DNA of 64,000 bases from Thalassolituus alkanivorans (GCF_020447205.1 NZ_JAJAEL010000035.1:444304-508303); one strand, 5' to 3'; counted from the first letter of the stretch, positions 8,482-16,967 are shown. Notes: a model not told the origin generated them from the sequence alone. A program made the numbers and translations.

Positions 8482-9594
8482 ATGCGTTTTATTTTCCCAC
8501 TGCTACTGGGCCTGATCATCAGCCCACTCACTCAGGCCGCCGGCCCCGCTAAAGTCGCCACGCTGGAGCGCAGCCTGTGGCCACAACCGTTAACCAGCGC
8601 CGTAGCATTTGACCGTGCCTCCGCCGCCGAAATTCTGACCTTCGCCCGCTTGCTGGAAGCCACGCCACTGAGCAACGAAGCCGACATCAAAGCCTTCACC
8701 GCCGTCGATAAGCCCGATGCCGCCAGCGTGCAGCGCTGGCTGGAGAAAACCCGGCAGCGGCTGCAGGCTAACTACGCACAGGCCTGTGGTCAGTGTGCCG
8801 CGTCCGCCAGCTGGGCGGCATTAATAACCGCCAGCCAACAGCCCGCTGCCGACGGTTATCAGAATTGGGCCAAAGCCAGTGAAGCATTTCACTTACGTTA
8901 CCTGTATGAACAGGTGCGTCTGGCGGCATTATTCCCGCGTATTACCAGTGAAATTCACACCTTTAATCAGCACGAGGTGGATGGTTTTGAATTACCCGAC
9001 CGTCAGTTTCTGCTGAGCTATGATGACGGCCCGGCACCCGACCGCTTAAAAGAGGGTGTAAAAGTAAACGGCACTGAGCAGCTGGTTAAAGCACTGGAAA
9101 GTGCCGGTATGCGTGCACAGTTTTTCGCACTGGGCGAACGCATTAAACAGCAGAAAGCACCTGAAGATTTTTACGCCAGTCAGTGTCTGGGTTCCCACGG
9201 CGAGGTACACAAAAGCCACCAGAAATGGGACGGCTGGGCCGATTCCATTAACACCACGCGCACCCGTCTGAATGATTACCAGCCGGGCCCTTATTGGTTC
9301 CGGCCGCCTTACGGTCAGCGCAGCGAAGTCCTGACCACCGCACTGCAACAGACTGGTGAAGGCGTTATGCTGTGGAATATCGACAGTCAGGACTGGAACC
9401 GAAAATTAAGCGATAAAGACGTTGAAGACCGGGTGATTACCCTGATGCTGTTATGGCGTCGCGGTATTATTCTTTACCACGATATCCACCCGCGGGCGCT
9501 GGCCAATTTAGCCGCACTGCAGACCCTGCAGCAACAGGCTGGGCTGAACTGGCGTGACTGTCACAGCCTGCAGCCAAAAGCCACAAAACTCTGA
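8482..9594 (+). CDS. periplasmic polysaccharide deacetylase (NodB domain, carbohydrate esterase 4)
   Basis: Predicted to remove N- or O-acetyl groups from a polysaccharide outside the cytoplasm. Residues 1-19 are a signal peptide (ending in TQA). Residues 25-165 form a helical N-terminal region, including CGQC at 102-105. The NodB domain follows with its motifs in order: LSYDDGP at 178-184 (catalytic Asp and metal Asp), SHGEVHKSH at 238-246 (metal His pair), RPPYG at 274-278, DSQDW at 301-305 and LYHDIH at 331-336 (catalytic His). All catalytic residues are present. The natural glycan is unknown. The LysE-type gene starts 28 bp downstream, so the two may share a message. Confidence 0.85.
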   Translation: MRFIFPLLLGLIISPLTQAAGPAKVATLERSLWPQPLTSAVAFDRASAAEILTFARLLEATPLSNEADIKAFTAVDKPDAASVQRWLEKTRQRLQANYAQACGQCAASASWAALITASQQPAADGYQNWAKASEAFHLRYLYEQVRLAALFPRITSEIHTFNQHEVDGFELPDRQFLLSYDDGPAPDRLKEGVKVNGTEQLVKALESAGMRAQFFALGERIKQQKAPEDFYASQCLGSHGEVHKSHQKWDGWADSINTTRTRLNDYQPGPYWFRPPYGQRSEVLTTALQQTGEGVMLWNIDSQDWNRKLSDKDVEDRVITLMLLWRRGIILYHDIHPRALANLAALQTLQQQAGLNWRDCHSLQPKATKL

Positions 9595-9622
9595 CAACAC
9601 AGTAACCGGCAGGAATACAATT

Positions 9623-10249
9623 TTGGACAGCGGACTCTACCTGATTTTTCTGGCAACCACGGTTATGTTAATCATGGTGCCCGGCCCTTCTGCCATCACC
9701 GCAGCCAGTCAGGGTGCCAGCCACCCGCAAGGCAAAGCCTTTTTTGGTGTGCTGGGCATCGCCTGCGCTGATGTGTTGTATTTTTCGCTGTCTGCCACCG
9801 GTATTGCCTCGTTAATTATTGCCTCGGCCACACTGTTCGCCCTGATTAAATGGGTTGGCGTTGCCTACCTGTTCTATCTGGGACTGAGTGCCATATTCAG
9901 CAACGCCGGGCCCATTAATCTCAGCCGTGAGCAAAAGGTGAGCAGACCCGGCAAGCTGTTTTATCAGGGATTAATCGTACAGCTCGCCAACCCCAAGGCA
10001 CTGCTCTATTTTTCTGCTCTGCTGCCGCAGTTTATTGATCCGGCAGAACCTGTGCTGCTGCAGCTATTGATTATGGGGGCTTCCTGCCTGCTCGCCGACC
10101 TGCTGGTGTACAGCACATTCAGCTATATGGGGAATCATCTGGCACGCAAACAACTGAAAGCACGGGTGGTTAATGCGATTAATAAAACCGCAGGTCTAAC
10201 CCTGATTGCGACCGGAGTCAGAATCGCGATGATGGAGGCTAAGAATTAA
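9623..10249 (+). CDS. LysE/RhtB-family amino acid exporter
   Basis: Predicted inner-membrane exporter of amino acids or similar small molecules, 208 residues with about six hydrophobic helices. The conserved family N-terminus (MVPGPSAITAASQGAS) and the NPKALLYFSALLPQF segment in the middle are clear. I choose the TTG start at 9623: it has CAGGA 8 nt upstream and yields the usual family length, whereas the upstream ATG at 9554 lies inside the preceding deacetylase gene and adds a polar tail. The exported substrate cannot be told from the sequence. Confidence 0.85.
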   Translation: MDSGLYLIFLATTVMLIMVPGPSAITAASQGASHPQGKAFFGVLGIACADVLYFSLSATGIASLIIASATLFALIKWVGVAYLFYLGLSAIFSNAGPINLSREQKVSRPGKLFYQGLIVQLANPKALLYFSALLPQFIDPAEPVLLQLLIMGASCLLADLLVYSTFSYMGNHLARKQLKARVVNAINKTAGLTLIATGVRIAMMEAKN

Positions 10250-10269
10250 TCGCTCCCGGATAGCGAAGA

Positions 10270-10308
10270 TAAAAAAACCTGCCAAAGCACACTGCTGTCC
10301 CATAGTTT
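10270..10308 (+). repeat. left terminal inverted repeat of the hairpin-rich element
   Basis: Begins TAAAAAAACCTGC and continues through CACACTGCTGTCCCATAGTTT. Compared with the reverse complement of 10962-11000, 32 of 39 positions match, with the mismatches concentrated in a 5-base block. Confidence 0.7.
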
Positions 10309-10684
10309 TTAATCAGCACCATAGCTGGCAAAAACAGCATTTTTTAACATCAAGGCCTGCTGCCTCTCAGGGGAACTTATCCCCTTGCCGGCGGGCCGAC
10401 CCCAGCTTCGCGCTTTCTGGGCCGTCACCCTTGAAACCTTGATACTTACTGGCAGCGCGCCTCATCGGCCATCCATGGCCGGAGCCGCTTGTCCGCATCC
10501 CTGCGGACAGACCAGACATATCAGCGGTTTCTGCGGCGGCCCCAGAGGCGCAGAAAACCGTCACCTCGCTGCTGCGTTTCAGAGCAAGCAGTTTGTCTGC
10601 AATTTCATGTCGCAAACGCTGTTCAGTTGAAATACGGCTTAGCGGGTTACTGTAATCGGCGATCGTGCGGCGCCAGACAACCAG

Positions 10685-10790
10685 ATGATTCTGCGGCCTT
10701 CAGAGCAAAACCCTGCCCCGGAACGATACAAATTATTGGTATTTTAAAACGTCGTTCCGGGGCGAATTGTTTTGCGTGCCGCATAATCAT
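10685..10790. repeat. nested 106-bp inverted repeat
   Basis: Three concentric stems: ATGATTCTGCGGC (10685-10697) with 10778-10790, one mismatch; GCAAAAC (10705-10711) with GTTTTGC (10769-10775), perfect; GCCCCGGAACGA (10715-10726) with its exact complement at 10752-10763. The 25-base A+T-rich loop is 10727-10751. This would fold into one long hairpin as single-stranded DNA or RNA. Confidence 0.85.
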
Positions 10791-10936
10791 TGCAGTTGGC
10801 TGCCCTCTTTTTTCTAAGTCAGGCCGGACGCGCCGAAAAGAGAGGATCGTAAGGAGATACCTCTCCTTGCAGGGGGCCAGGGGCTTGCCCCGGTAAAGCG
10901 TTTCAGATTGAAAAACAGTAGTCGATCAATGCTGCC

Positions 10937-10965
10937 GTTTGGAGTGACATATTGTCACTCCAAAC
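10937..10965. repeat. 29-bp perfect palindrome next to the right inverted repeat
   Basis: Arms GTTTGGAGTGACA (10937-10949) and TGTCACTCCAAAC (10953-10965) are perfectly complementary around TAT. There is no T-tract on either side, so it is not an intrinsic terminator. It could be a protein-binding site or a subterminal transposase site. Confidence 0.85.
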
Positions 10966-11000
10966 TGTGGGACAGTAGTGTGACAAAGCAGGTTTTTTTA
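10962..11000 (-). repeat. right terminal inverted repeat of the hairpin-rich element
   Basis: On the minus strand it reads TAAAAAAACCTGC, then CACACTACTGTCCCACAGTTT, closely matching the left repeat at 10270-10308 in inverted orientation. It ends 10 bp before the stop codon of the permease gene at 11011. Confidence 0.7.
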
Positions 11001-11010
11001 TGGGTATTTA

Positions 11011-11712
11011 TCAGCCTTCTCGGCTGATGTATTTATGCCGGTTAACCCTTAACTCCATCAACCGGAATAAGCCGATCAGCACGGCCGACATCACCAGGTA
11101 CATCATGCCGGCAGCGAAGAAAATCTCCAGCGGCGTATAAGTACGGGCAATAATCGTGCGCGCCATACCGGTAATATCCAGCAGGGTAATGGTCGAGGCC
11201 AGCGCACTGCTTTTCAGCATTAACAGAAATTCGTTGCTGTAAGCCGGCAGTACAATACCCAGCGCTCTTGGCAGAATAATACGGCGGATTTTGGTCAGCC
11301 GGTTCATGCCCAGCGCGTCGGCGACTTCAATTTCGCCATGGGGAATTGCCTGAATGGCACCACGGATTAATTCTGCGCTGTAAGCCGAGGTATTCATGGT
11401 GAAAGCAATAATGGCGCACCAGTAAGGTTCTTTCAGAATCGGCCAGAGGAACGAGTCTTTCACCGCATCAAACTGCGAAGCACCGTAATAAATCAGGAAT
11501 ATCTGTACCAGCAGTGGCGTGCCACGGAAGAAAAAGATATAGCCATAGGCCAGACCTTTAAGCAGCGGCTGTGTTGACGCGCGCATTAACGCCAGAGGCA
11601 CCGCCATCAGAATACCGAACAGGCCGGATAAACCGACCAGCTCTAATGTCAGCCAGGCGCCTTCCAGCAGGCGTGGGAAATACTCCCAGATTACAGACCA
11701 GTCCCAGTTCAT
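11011..11712 (-). CDS. polar amino acid ABC transporter, permease 2 (HisM/AotM type)
   Basis: Inner-membrane subunit of an importer for polar, probably basic, amino acids. The 233-residue protein has about five membrane helices, the family segment FFRGTPLLVQIFLIYYG and the ATPase-contact loop (SAELIRGAIQAIPHGEIEVADALGM). It is the second permease; its start codon overlaps the stop of the first by 4 bp, implying coupled translation. Best matches from memory are the arginine/ornithine or histidine systems, but the substrate is not proven. Confidence 0.88.
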   Translation of the reverse strand: MNWDWSVIWEYFPRLLEGAWLTLELVGLSGLFGILMAVPLALMRASTQPLLKGLAYGYIFFFRGTPLLVQIFLIYYGASQFDAVKDSFLWPILKEPYWCAIIAFTMNTSAYSAELIRGAIQAIPHGEIEVADALGMNRLTKIRRIILPRALGIVLPAYSNEFLLMLKSSALASTITLLDITGMARTIIARTYTPLEIFFAAGMMYLVMSAVLIGLFRLMELRVNRHKYISREG

Positions 11713-12407
11713 GCCCGTCGCCCACGCAGTTCAGGTTTACTCAGACGCTCAAGAATTTCGGTCACCAGCGTCGCCAACAGGGTCAGCGCCAGATACAGAA
11801 TGGCGGCTGCCAGATAAAAATCAAAAGGATGTTTGGTTGCCGCAGAACCCACACTGGCCTGACGCATTAATTCATTCAGACCAATCACCGATACCAGTGC
11901 GGTATCTTTCAGCAGTACCTGAAATAAATTGCCCAGTCCGGGAATGGCCAGACGCCACACCTGTGGAAAAATAATGCGGAAGAAGGTTTGCCCGCGGCTC
12001 ATGCCCATCGACTGTGCCGACTCCCACTGCCCCTTGGGTACTTCCAGCATCGCCATACGGAATACTTCCGTGGCGTAAGCACCAAAGGCAATAGCCAGAG
12101 CTGCAACACCGGCAGCAAAAGCGCCGACTTCGATGTATTCGTCATAACCAAAAAAGTTGGCCGCCCACATCAGCAGCTGAGCGCCGCCGTAATACAGGGT
12201 TAATACCAGCAATAATTCCGGCACGCCGCGCACCAGCGTGGTGTACAGCGTGGCCGGAATACGCAAAAACGGTGAAGGCGACAGCTTGGCGGCCGCCCCC
12301 AGTAAGCCGATCACCAGTCCGATGGCTAAGCTGGCCAGTGCCAGCTGAATGGTCATCAGCGCTCCGCTGAGTAACAGATGGCCAAAGCCCTGTAAATCCA
12401 TCAGCAT
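11709..12407 (-). CDS. polar amino acid ABC transporter, permease 1 (HisQ/AotQ type)
   Basis: First inner-membrane permease of the same importer, 232 residues with about five membrane helices. The HisQ-type segment YTTLVRGVPELLLVLTLYYGG and the coupling loop ATEVFRMAMLEVPKGQWESA are present, as is the C-terminal KDTALVSVIGLNELMRQA that this family uses next to the membrane. It lies 57 bp after the binding protein gene and overlaps the next permease by 4 bp. The two permeases should form a heterodimer served by the ATPase at 13250-14026. Confidence 0.88.
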   Translation of the reverse strand: MLMDLQGFGHLLLSGALMTIQLALASLAIGLVIGLLGAAAKLSPSPFLRIPATLYTTLVRGVPELLLVLTLYYGGAQLLMWAANFFGYDEYIEVGAFAAGVAALAIAFGAYATEVFRMAMLEVPKGQWESAQSMGMSRGQTFFRIIFPQVWRLAIPGLGNLFQVLLKDTALVSVIGLNELMRQASVGSAATKHPFDFYLAAAILYLALTLLATLVTEILERLSKPELRGRRA

Positions 12408-12464
12408 GCAGCGTCGTCCTGGTGTGTCATATCGTTCATCGGCTTACCTCTGAGCAGCGCTCGC

Positions 12465-13211
12465 TCAGTAAATATCAAACGGGAAATATTTAGCGTTAAT
12501 TTCTTTGTAGGTGCCGTTGGCAACAATGGCATCCAGCGCTTTATTCAGACGTTCCTGCAGTTTGTCGCCTTTACGCACCGCGATACCGATTTTGTCATCG
12601 ATATCCAGATCGGCACCTTTAAATTCGAAATTCGCGCCGTCTTTGCTTTGCAGCCAGTCATAGGCCGGGAATTTATCCGACAGGATGGCGTCGATACGGC
12701 CAGCAGCCAGATCGAGGTAAGCGTTATCCTGAGTGTCGTACAGTTTTACATTCACCACGTCGCTGTATTTATCTTCCAGCGTCTGGCCGGAAATCGTCGC
12801 GCGCTGCGCTCCAACGCTGAGGCCTTTCAGTCCGTCCATGCTGGTGTCCAGAGCTTTGCCTTTGGCAGCCACAAACGCCAGGCTGTTGGTGTAATACTTA
12901 TTGGTAAAATTCACCACGCGCAGACGTTCTTTGGTGATCGACATTGAGGCAATAATGGCGTCGTACTTACGTGCCATCAGACCCGGAATAATGCCATCCC
13001 AGTCCTGCGCCACGATTTCGCACTCGGCTTTCATTTCGGCACACAGGGCTTTGGCGATATCGATATCAAAACCAACCAGATTGCCATTGGCATCGATCAT
13101 ATTGAACGGTGCGTAAGCCCCTTCAGATGCGATGCGGATTTTTTCAGCAGAAGCGAATGGCGACAGCATAACGCTGGCCGCCAGGCACAGAGTGGCAACG
13201 AATTTTTGCAT
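12465..13211 (-). CDS. polar amino acid ABC transporter, periplasmic binding protein
   Basis: Periplasmic receptor of the importer, 248 residues. The first 22 residues are a signal peptide ending in FASA. The mature start EKIRIASEGAYAPFNMID and the GFDIDIAKALC segment are typical of the family-3 solute-binding proteins for Lys/Arg/Orn/His, and SMSITKERLRVVNFTNKYY supplies the ligand-contact region. The ATG at 13211 is used because it has GAGGATTAA upstream and starts at the signal; an ATG 18 bases further upstream is less likely. It sits between the ATPase gene and the two permeases. Confidence 0.88.
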   Translation of the reverse strand: MQKFVATLCLAASVMLSPFASAEKIRIASEGAYAPFNMIDANGNLVGFDIDIAKALCAEMKAECEIVAQDWDGIIPGLMARKYDAIIASMSITKERLRVVNFTNKYYTNSLAFVAAKGKALDTSMDGLKGLSVGAQRATISGQTLEDKYSDVVNVKLYDTQDNAYLDLAAGRIDAILSDKFPAYDWLQSKDGANFEFKGADLDIDDKIGIAVRKGDKLQERLNKALDAIVANGTYKEINAKYFPFDIY

Positions 13212-13249
13212 GGTGTTAATCCTCAGCAATAGATAATAAAGCAGACCAA

Positions 13250-14026
13250 TCAGGCCTGATGACTCGCCATAAAATCGCGTACGCGCTGGGATTCGGGGTT
13301 ATCGAATACCTTTTCCGGCGAGCCTGTTTCTTCAATCTGTCCCTGATGCAGGAAAACTACAGAGCTGGACACTTCACGCGCAAAGCGCATTTCGTGCGTC
13401 ACGATCAGCATCGTCCGGCCTTCTTCGGCCAGCTCGCGCATCACCGCCAGCACCTCGTTGACCAGCTCAGGGTCCAGGGCAGATGTCGGCTCATCAAACA
13501 GCAATACCTGCGGATCCATTGCCAGTGTGCGGGCAATGGCCACACGCTGTTGCTGCCCACCGGAAAGATGTCCCGGATAGGCGTCCTGTTTGTCAGCCAG
13601 ACCGACCTTGCGCAGCAATTCCTGTGCCCGTGCAACGGCAACATCGCGTGGCACTTTCAATACGTGCACCGGCGCTTCGATCAGGTTCTGCAGGATGGTC
13701 ATATGTGGCCATAGGTTGAACTGCTGGAAGACAAAGCCCAGACGTGAACGCAGGCGTTCGAGCTGGCGCTTGTCCTGCGCTTTCAGTTCACCGTTTTTGT
13801 CCGGAATCAGTGCCAGCTGTTCATTGCCAATAATGATCTCGCCCTGATTCGGGCGTTCCAGCAGGTTAATGCAGCGCAGCAGCGTGCTTTTACCGGAGCC
13901 ACTGGAGCCGAGAATCGAGATAACGTCACCCTTCTGCGCGGTCAGGCTGACGCCTTTCAGCACTTCAAGATTACCGTAGCATTTGTGGATATTGATCAGC
14001 TCAAGAGCAGCGTTGGAGTTCTTCAT
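13250..14026 (-). CDS. polar amino acid ABC transporter, ATP-binding subunit (HisP/AotP type)
   Basis: Cytoplasmic ATPase that drives the importer, 258 residues. It has Walker [10 protein letters not shown], the Q-loop [11 protein letters not shown], signature LSGGQQQR, Walker [14 protein letters not shown] and the switch His in LIVTHEM. The order [15 protein letters not shown] and DFMASHQ is that of the amino acid importers. It is the first gene of the four-gene unit. I use the ATG at 14026 ([10 protein letters not shown]); an upstream ATG would add a cysteine-rich tail with no family support. The ribosome site is weak. Confidence 0.9.
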   Translation of the reverse strand: MKNSNAALELINIHKCYGNLEVLKGVSLTAQKGDVISILGSSGSGKSTLLRCINLLERPNQGEIIIGNEQLALIPDKNGELKAQDKRQLERLRSRLGFVFQQFNLWPHMTILQNLIEAPVHVLKVPRDVAVARAQELLRKVGLADKQDAYPGHLSGGQQQRVAIARTLAMDPQVLLFDEPTSALDPELVNEVLAVMRELAEEGRTMLIVTHEMRFAREVSSSVVFLHQGQIEETGSPEKVFDNPESQRVRDFMASHQA

Positions 14027-14374
14027 ATATAGGGCTTGGCGCGCACAAACGGACAAGGGCGCGAACATTACACATTGGCAGGATGAAGACAACCTTCACG
14101 CAAGCTTAGCGCCAATTTCTGACCGGAAAGTCCACTTTGAGTCACGAATTGGTGCAAAAAAGTGTGACAACAACGCTGCAGGTATGAAATCCAGCGGATA
14201 GGCGCATTGTCTTACGGTAAGACCAATTGGCGGCAAACGACGCTGCAGACCGGATGGAAATAAGACTCCCGACGCACCAATTCAGGGCGTGCACGGCTAT
14301 AGTCCTGCCTTGTAACAAGGCAAAAAAAGCGCCGGCCGGAAACCGGGCGGCGCTTTGTGTTTGAACAGCAGGGC
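14027..14374. other. intergenic region between the amino acid transporter and the hydrolase gene
   Basis: This 348-bp stretch holds the transporter promoter on the minus strand; a candidate is TTGTCT (14087-14092), 16 bp, TAATGT (14065-14070). GCCTTG-TAA-CAAGGC forms a small palindrome at 14307-14321, directly next to the terminator of the following minus-strand unit. I see no gene. Confidence 0.45.
14322..14357 (-). terminator. Rho-independent terminator of the monooxygenase-hydrolase unit
   Basis: On the minus strand, AAAGCGCCG and CCGG pair with CCGG and CGGCGCTTT around TTT with one mismatch bulge, followed by seven T. It lies about 20 nt after the stop codon of the hydrolase gene. Confidence 0.9.
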
Positions 14375-15331
14375 TTATTCGGCAGCAATCTGAGCCGGCA
14401 CCTGCTGCAGGAAGTCACGGTACAGATCGGCAGCTTCTGACGCGACTTCCACCATCGGCATATGACCGATGCCGTTAAAGATATGGGTCTTCAGCTGCGG
14501 AACGCCCGCTTCCCACACCGATACCGAGCTCACATGCAGTAAGCGGTCTTTATCACCCCACCAGAGCATGGCCGGTGCTTTCAGGTCAGCCAGTTTTTCT
14601 TCGAGGTAATCACTGGAGTGGAAATCGGCGAAAATTTTTTCCAGCTCGCTGCGGCGCTCAATGTATTTATCCGACATGGCTTCCAGCACCATTCCCGGCA
14701 GGAATGGCGGCTGCGCCATGGTCATCGCATAGAAGCTGTCGAACTCTGCACGGTTATGAATCAGGAAAGGGTTGTGGCCCTGATTCAGCATTTTGAACAT
14801 ATCGCTCGGCTCCGGCGACATCACCCCGGCCGGGTCAACCATAGTGGCCGACAGCGTACGCTGCGGATAAGCAATGGCGAAGGTGGCGGTTAAAAAACCA
14901 CCCATCGAATTACCAATAACGTGTGCCTGAGCGATATCCAGTTTATCCAGCAACGCCGCCAGACGTTTCGCCTGAGCCGGCATGCTGTAATCCCAGCTGG
15001 CATCAAAACCGGTATCACCATGACCGGCCATATCCGGAATAATCACCTGATAGTCGTCGACAAAATGCTTGGCAAAACGTGGCCATACGTCTTTATCGGC
15101 ACTGTAACCGTGCAGCATCACGATCACCGGCTTACCCGGGTTGTTATTGCTGTACAGCGCCAGTTTCATCTCACCGATGTCTACCGCACGCTGTTCAAAA
15201 CCATAGAGTGACGCTTCGAGATCCGTCACGTTGGCATACAGCCAGTGACCGACACGGCCATAAGCACCGCCGATCATGCCGACCACCAGAGCCAGCACCA
15301 GCGGCAGAATTAACAGACTGATTTTTTTCAT
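14375..15331 (-). CDS. alpha/beta hydrolase, lipase/esterase type
   Basis: Predicted serine ester hydrolase, 318 residues. Residues 5-24 form an N-terminal hydrophobic segment, either a membrane anchor or an uncleaved signal, so the active domain is probably periplasmic. The catalytic elements are clear: oxyanion loop HGY at 74-76, nucleophile elbow GNSMGG with Ser142, an acidic residue in WWGDKDRL, and the catalytic His in GIGHMP. The layout resembles Moraxella/Psychrobacter-type lipases (family V). It starts 71 bp after the flavin monooxygenase stop codon on the same strand and ends at a terminator, so the two are probably one unit. An esterase after a Baeyer-Villiger enzyme would hydrolyse the ester that enzyme makes. 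Confidence 0.8.
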   Translation of the reverse strand: MKKISLLILPLVLALVVGMIGGAYGRVGHWLYANVTDLEASLYGFEQRAVDIGEMKLALYSNNNPGKPVIVMLHGYSADKDVWPRFAKHFVDDYQVIIPDMAGHGDTGFDASWDYSMPAQAKRLAALLDKLDIAQAHVIGNSMGGFLTATFAIAYPQRTLSATMVDPAGVMSPEPSDMFKMLNQGHNPFLIHNRAEFDSFYAMTMAQPPFLPGMVLEAMSDKYIERRSELEKIFADFHSSDYLEEKLADLKAPAMLWWGDKDRLLHVSSVSVWEAGVPQLKTHIFNGIGHMPMVEVASEAADLYRDFLQQVPAQIAAE

Positions 15332-15401
15332 AACCTTACCTTGTCTATTTTATTGTTATCGCGTTTTTATACCCGCACAGCCCTGCACTTAACAGGTTCG
15401 A

Positions 15402-16859
15402 TCAGGCAAAGTCGTGATCTTTGACGCGGAAGTTTTTAGTCCAGCGACGGAAGGTAAAACTGAAGCCCGGAAACATCGCAATCACCTTACCGCTTTTGCT
15501 CTTATACCAGCTGTTACAGCCGCCCTGCTGCCAGACGGTTTTGGCCATCTCCGCATGGATATGGCGGGTGTAGCTGTCTTCGGCACTGGCTTTTACTTCG
15601 ATCAGATTTTTCTGCCGGCGGCCGACTTCCTCGATCGCCTTCATGATGTAATTCATCTGCGCTTCGATAATAAAAATCGCCGAGGTATGACCAATACCGG
15701 TATTCGGGCCGGTAACAATAAACAGGTTAGGGAAACCCGGTGCCGACGTACCTAAATAGGCGCGCGGAAAATCCGCCCAGACATCCGCCAGCGTCTGCTG
15801 ATTACGACCGATAACCGGATAAGAGATTACGCCATCGGTGGCGTCATAACCGGTGGAATAAATAATAAGATCCAGATCCACCTGATCGCCATGGCTGGTT
15901 TTAATGCCGTTCTCATTAATTTCACCAATGCCATCGGTTTTATCGTGCAGGGTAACGTTGTCGCGGCAATAAGCCGGGTACAGGGTGTCGGATAAAATGA
16001 CGCGCTTACAGCCGATGGTAAAATCCGGCGTGACTTTCTGCTGCAGAACCGGGTCTTTAATCTGCTTTTTAATATGCGCACGGGCTTTACGGCCTGCCAG
16101 CAATTCCAGCATCAGGGAAGAGTATTTAAAGCCGATTACGCGGCTTTCCAGCCCCCAGTAAATGGCTTCGCGCAGGGCGCGGTAAATACCACGGTTGCGC
16201 AGCAACTTACGCTGCCAGTTTTTAAACACATAATCCGGGCGCGGCAACACCCAGTGCGGCGTGCGCTGGAAAATGTGCAGATGAGCAACATCGGCCGCTA
16301 TGGCAGGAATAATCTGTGCGGCGCTGGCACCGCTGCCGATAATCGCAACCCGTTTACCTTTATAGTCGTAATCGTGATCCCAGTTATTGGTGTGGAAAGC
16401 TTTTCCTTTAAAGCTGTCACGGCCTTTAAACTCCGGAATCACCGGGGTACTTAATGGCCCGGAGGCATTGATAACAAAACGTGCCTGCAGCACGCCTTTA
16501 CCATCGACATGCACGTGCCAGCGCTGATCAGCTTCGTGCCATTCAATTTTTTCAACATTGGCGTGGGTGAGGGTCTTTTCCCGCAGGCTGTGTTTATCAA
16601 TCACATGATTCGTGTACTGCTGCAGTTCGTGCTGTTCGGCAAACATCTGCGACCAGTCATACGGCTCGGATTCAATGGAATACAGCGGCGACTGCACATC
16701 CACCGCAGCACCGGGATAGGTATTCTGTGCCCAGGTACCGCCCATAAATTCACGCCGCTCGAGAATAATAAAATCGTCAATGCCACGTTTTTTAAGATTG
16801 ATGGCGGCACACTGACCACCAAAGCCACTGCCGATAATGATCACACCATAACTGGACAT
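15402..16859 (-). CDS. flavin-dependent monooxygenase, Baeyer-Villiger type
   Basis: Predicted FAD- and NADPH-dependent oxygenase that inserts oxygen next to a ketone to give an ester or lactone. The 485-residue protein has an N-terminal FAD site GSGFGG at 10-15, a second nucleotide site GSGASA at about 175-180, and between them the Baeyer-Villiger fingerprint FKGKAFHTNNWD at about 150-161 (FxGxxxHxxxWD form). YPGAAVDVQSPLY follows the FAD site as in cyclohexanone-type enzymes. I start at 16859 (MSSYGVIIIGSG). Its promoter region is shared with the divergent TetR gene and holds two palindromic operators. The ketone substrate cannot be told from sequence. Confidence 0.85.
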   Translation of the reverse strand: MSSYGVIIIGSGFGGQCAAINLKKRGIDDFIILERREFMGGTWAQNTYPGAAVDVQSPLYSIESEPYDWSQMFAEQHELQQYTNHVIDKHSLREKTLTHANVEKIEWHEADQRWHVHVDGKGVLQARFVINASGPLSTPVIPEFKGRDSFKGKAFHTNNWDHDYDYKGKRVAIIGSGASAAQIIPAIAADVAHLHIFQRTPHWVLPRPDYVFKNWQRKLLRNRGIYRALREAIYWGLESRVIGFKYSSLMLELLAGRKARAHIKKQIKDPVLQQKVTPDFTIGCKRVILSDTLYPAYCRDNVTLHDKTDGIGEINENGIKTSHGDQVDLDLIIYSTGYDATDGVISYPVIGRNQQTLADVWADFPRAYLGTSAPGFPNLFIVTGPNTGIGHTSAIFIIEAQMNYIMKAIEEVGRRQKNLIEVKASAEDSYTRHIHAEMAKTVWQQGGCNSWYKSKSGKVIAMFPGFSFTFRRWTKNFRVKDHDFA

Positions 16860-16922
16860 ACGGACCTCTTCGCCCGGCACCGGCCGGAAATTTTATTGTT
16901 ATATTGCACACGCCAGTAAATC

Positions 16923-16967
16923 TGACGACAGATGTCCTCACTTTACTTCTGAGGACACTTGTCGTCA
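16923..16967. promoter_or_regulatory. tandem TetR-type operators between the monooxygenase and TetR genes
   Basis: Two 18-bp palindromes, TGACGACAGATGTCCTCA (16923-16940) and TGAGGACACTTGTCGTCA (16950-16967), are separated by 9 bp. Each has the form TGAsGAC-N4-GTCsTCA, and the whole 45 bp is itself an inverted repeat (16 of 18 arm positions). A TATAAC box for the monooxygenase lies at 16898-16903, so the left operator would overlap its -35 region. The second operator covers the -35 zone for the TetR gene. Confidence 0.82.

Larger units (their letters stand above)
10250..11010. other. 760-bp hairpin-rich non-coding region, probable non-autonomous mobile element
   Basis: No open frame here has a credible ribosome site or family resemblance. 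The stretch is bounded by related inverted repeats (10270-10308 and 10962-11000). Inside are many perfect stems: CGGCCAT/ATGGCCG at 10466-10481, TGTCCGCA/TGCGGACA at 10490-10509, a stem at 10525-10560, a nested 106-bp hairpin at 10685-10790 and a 29-bp palindrome at 10937-10965. Its base composition and lack of coding pattern differ from both flanks. The best explanation is a decayed or non-autonomous transposable element lying between two convergent transcription units. Confidence 0.6.

Noticed and set aside
10685-10790. Integron attC site
   Set aside because: The flanking core sites of the form RYYYAAC and GTTRRRY are not present, and there is no cassette gene or integrase in view.
10367-10896. 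Several overlapping open frames of 80-135 codons on both strands
   Set aside because: They lack ribosome sites, are rich in Arg, Pro and Ser as random frames in GC-rich DNA are, and lie on top of strong hairpins.
15402-16859. AlmA-type long-chain alkane monooxygenase
   Set aside because: The sequence after the FAD site (YPGAAVDVQSPLY) is closer to cyclohexanone-type Baeyer-Villiger enzymes than to AlmA as I remember it; kept as a general Baeyer-Villiger type.
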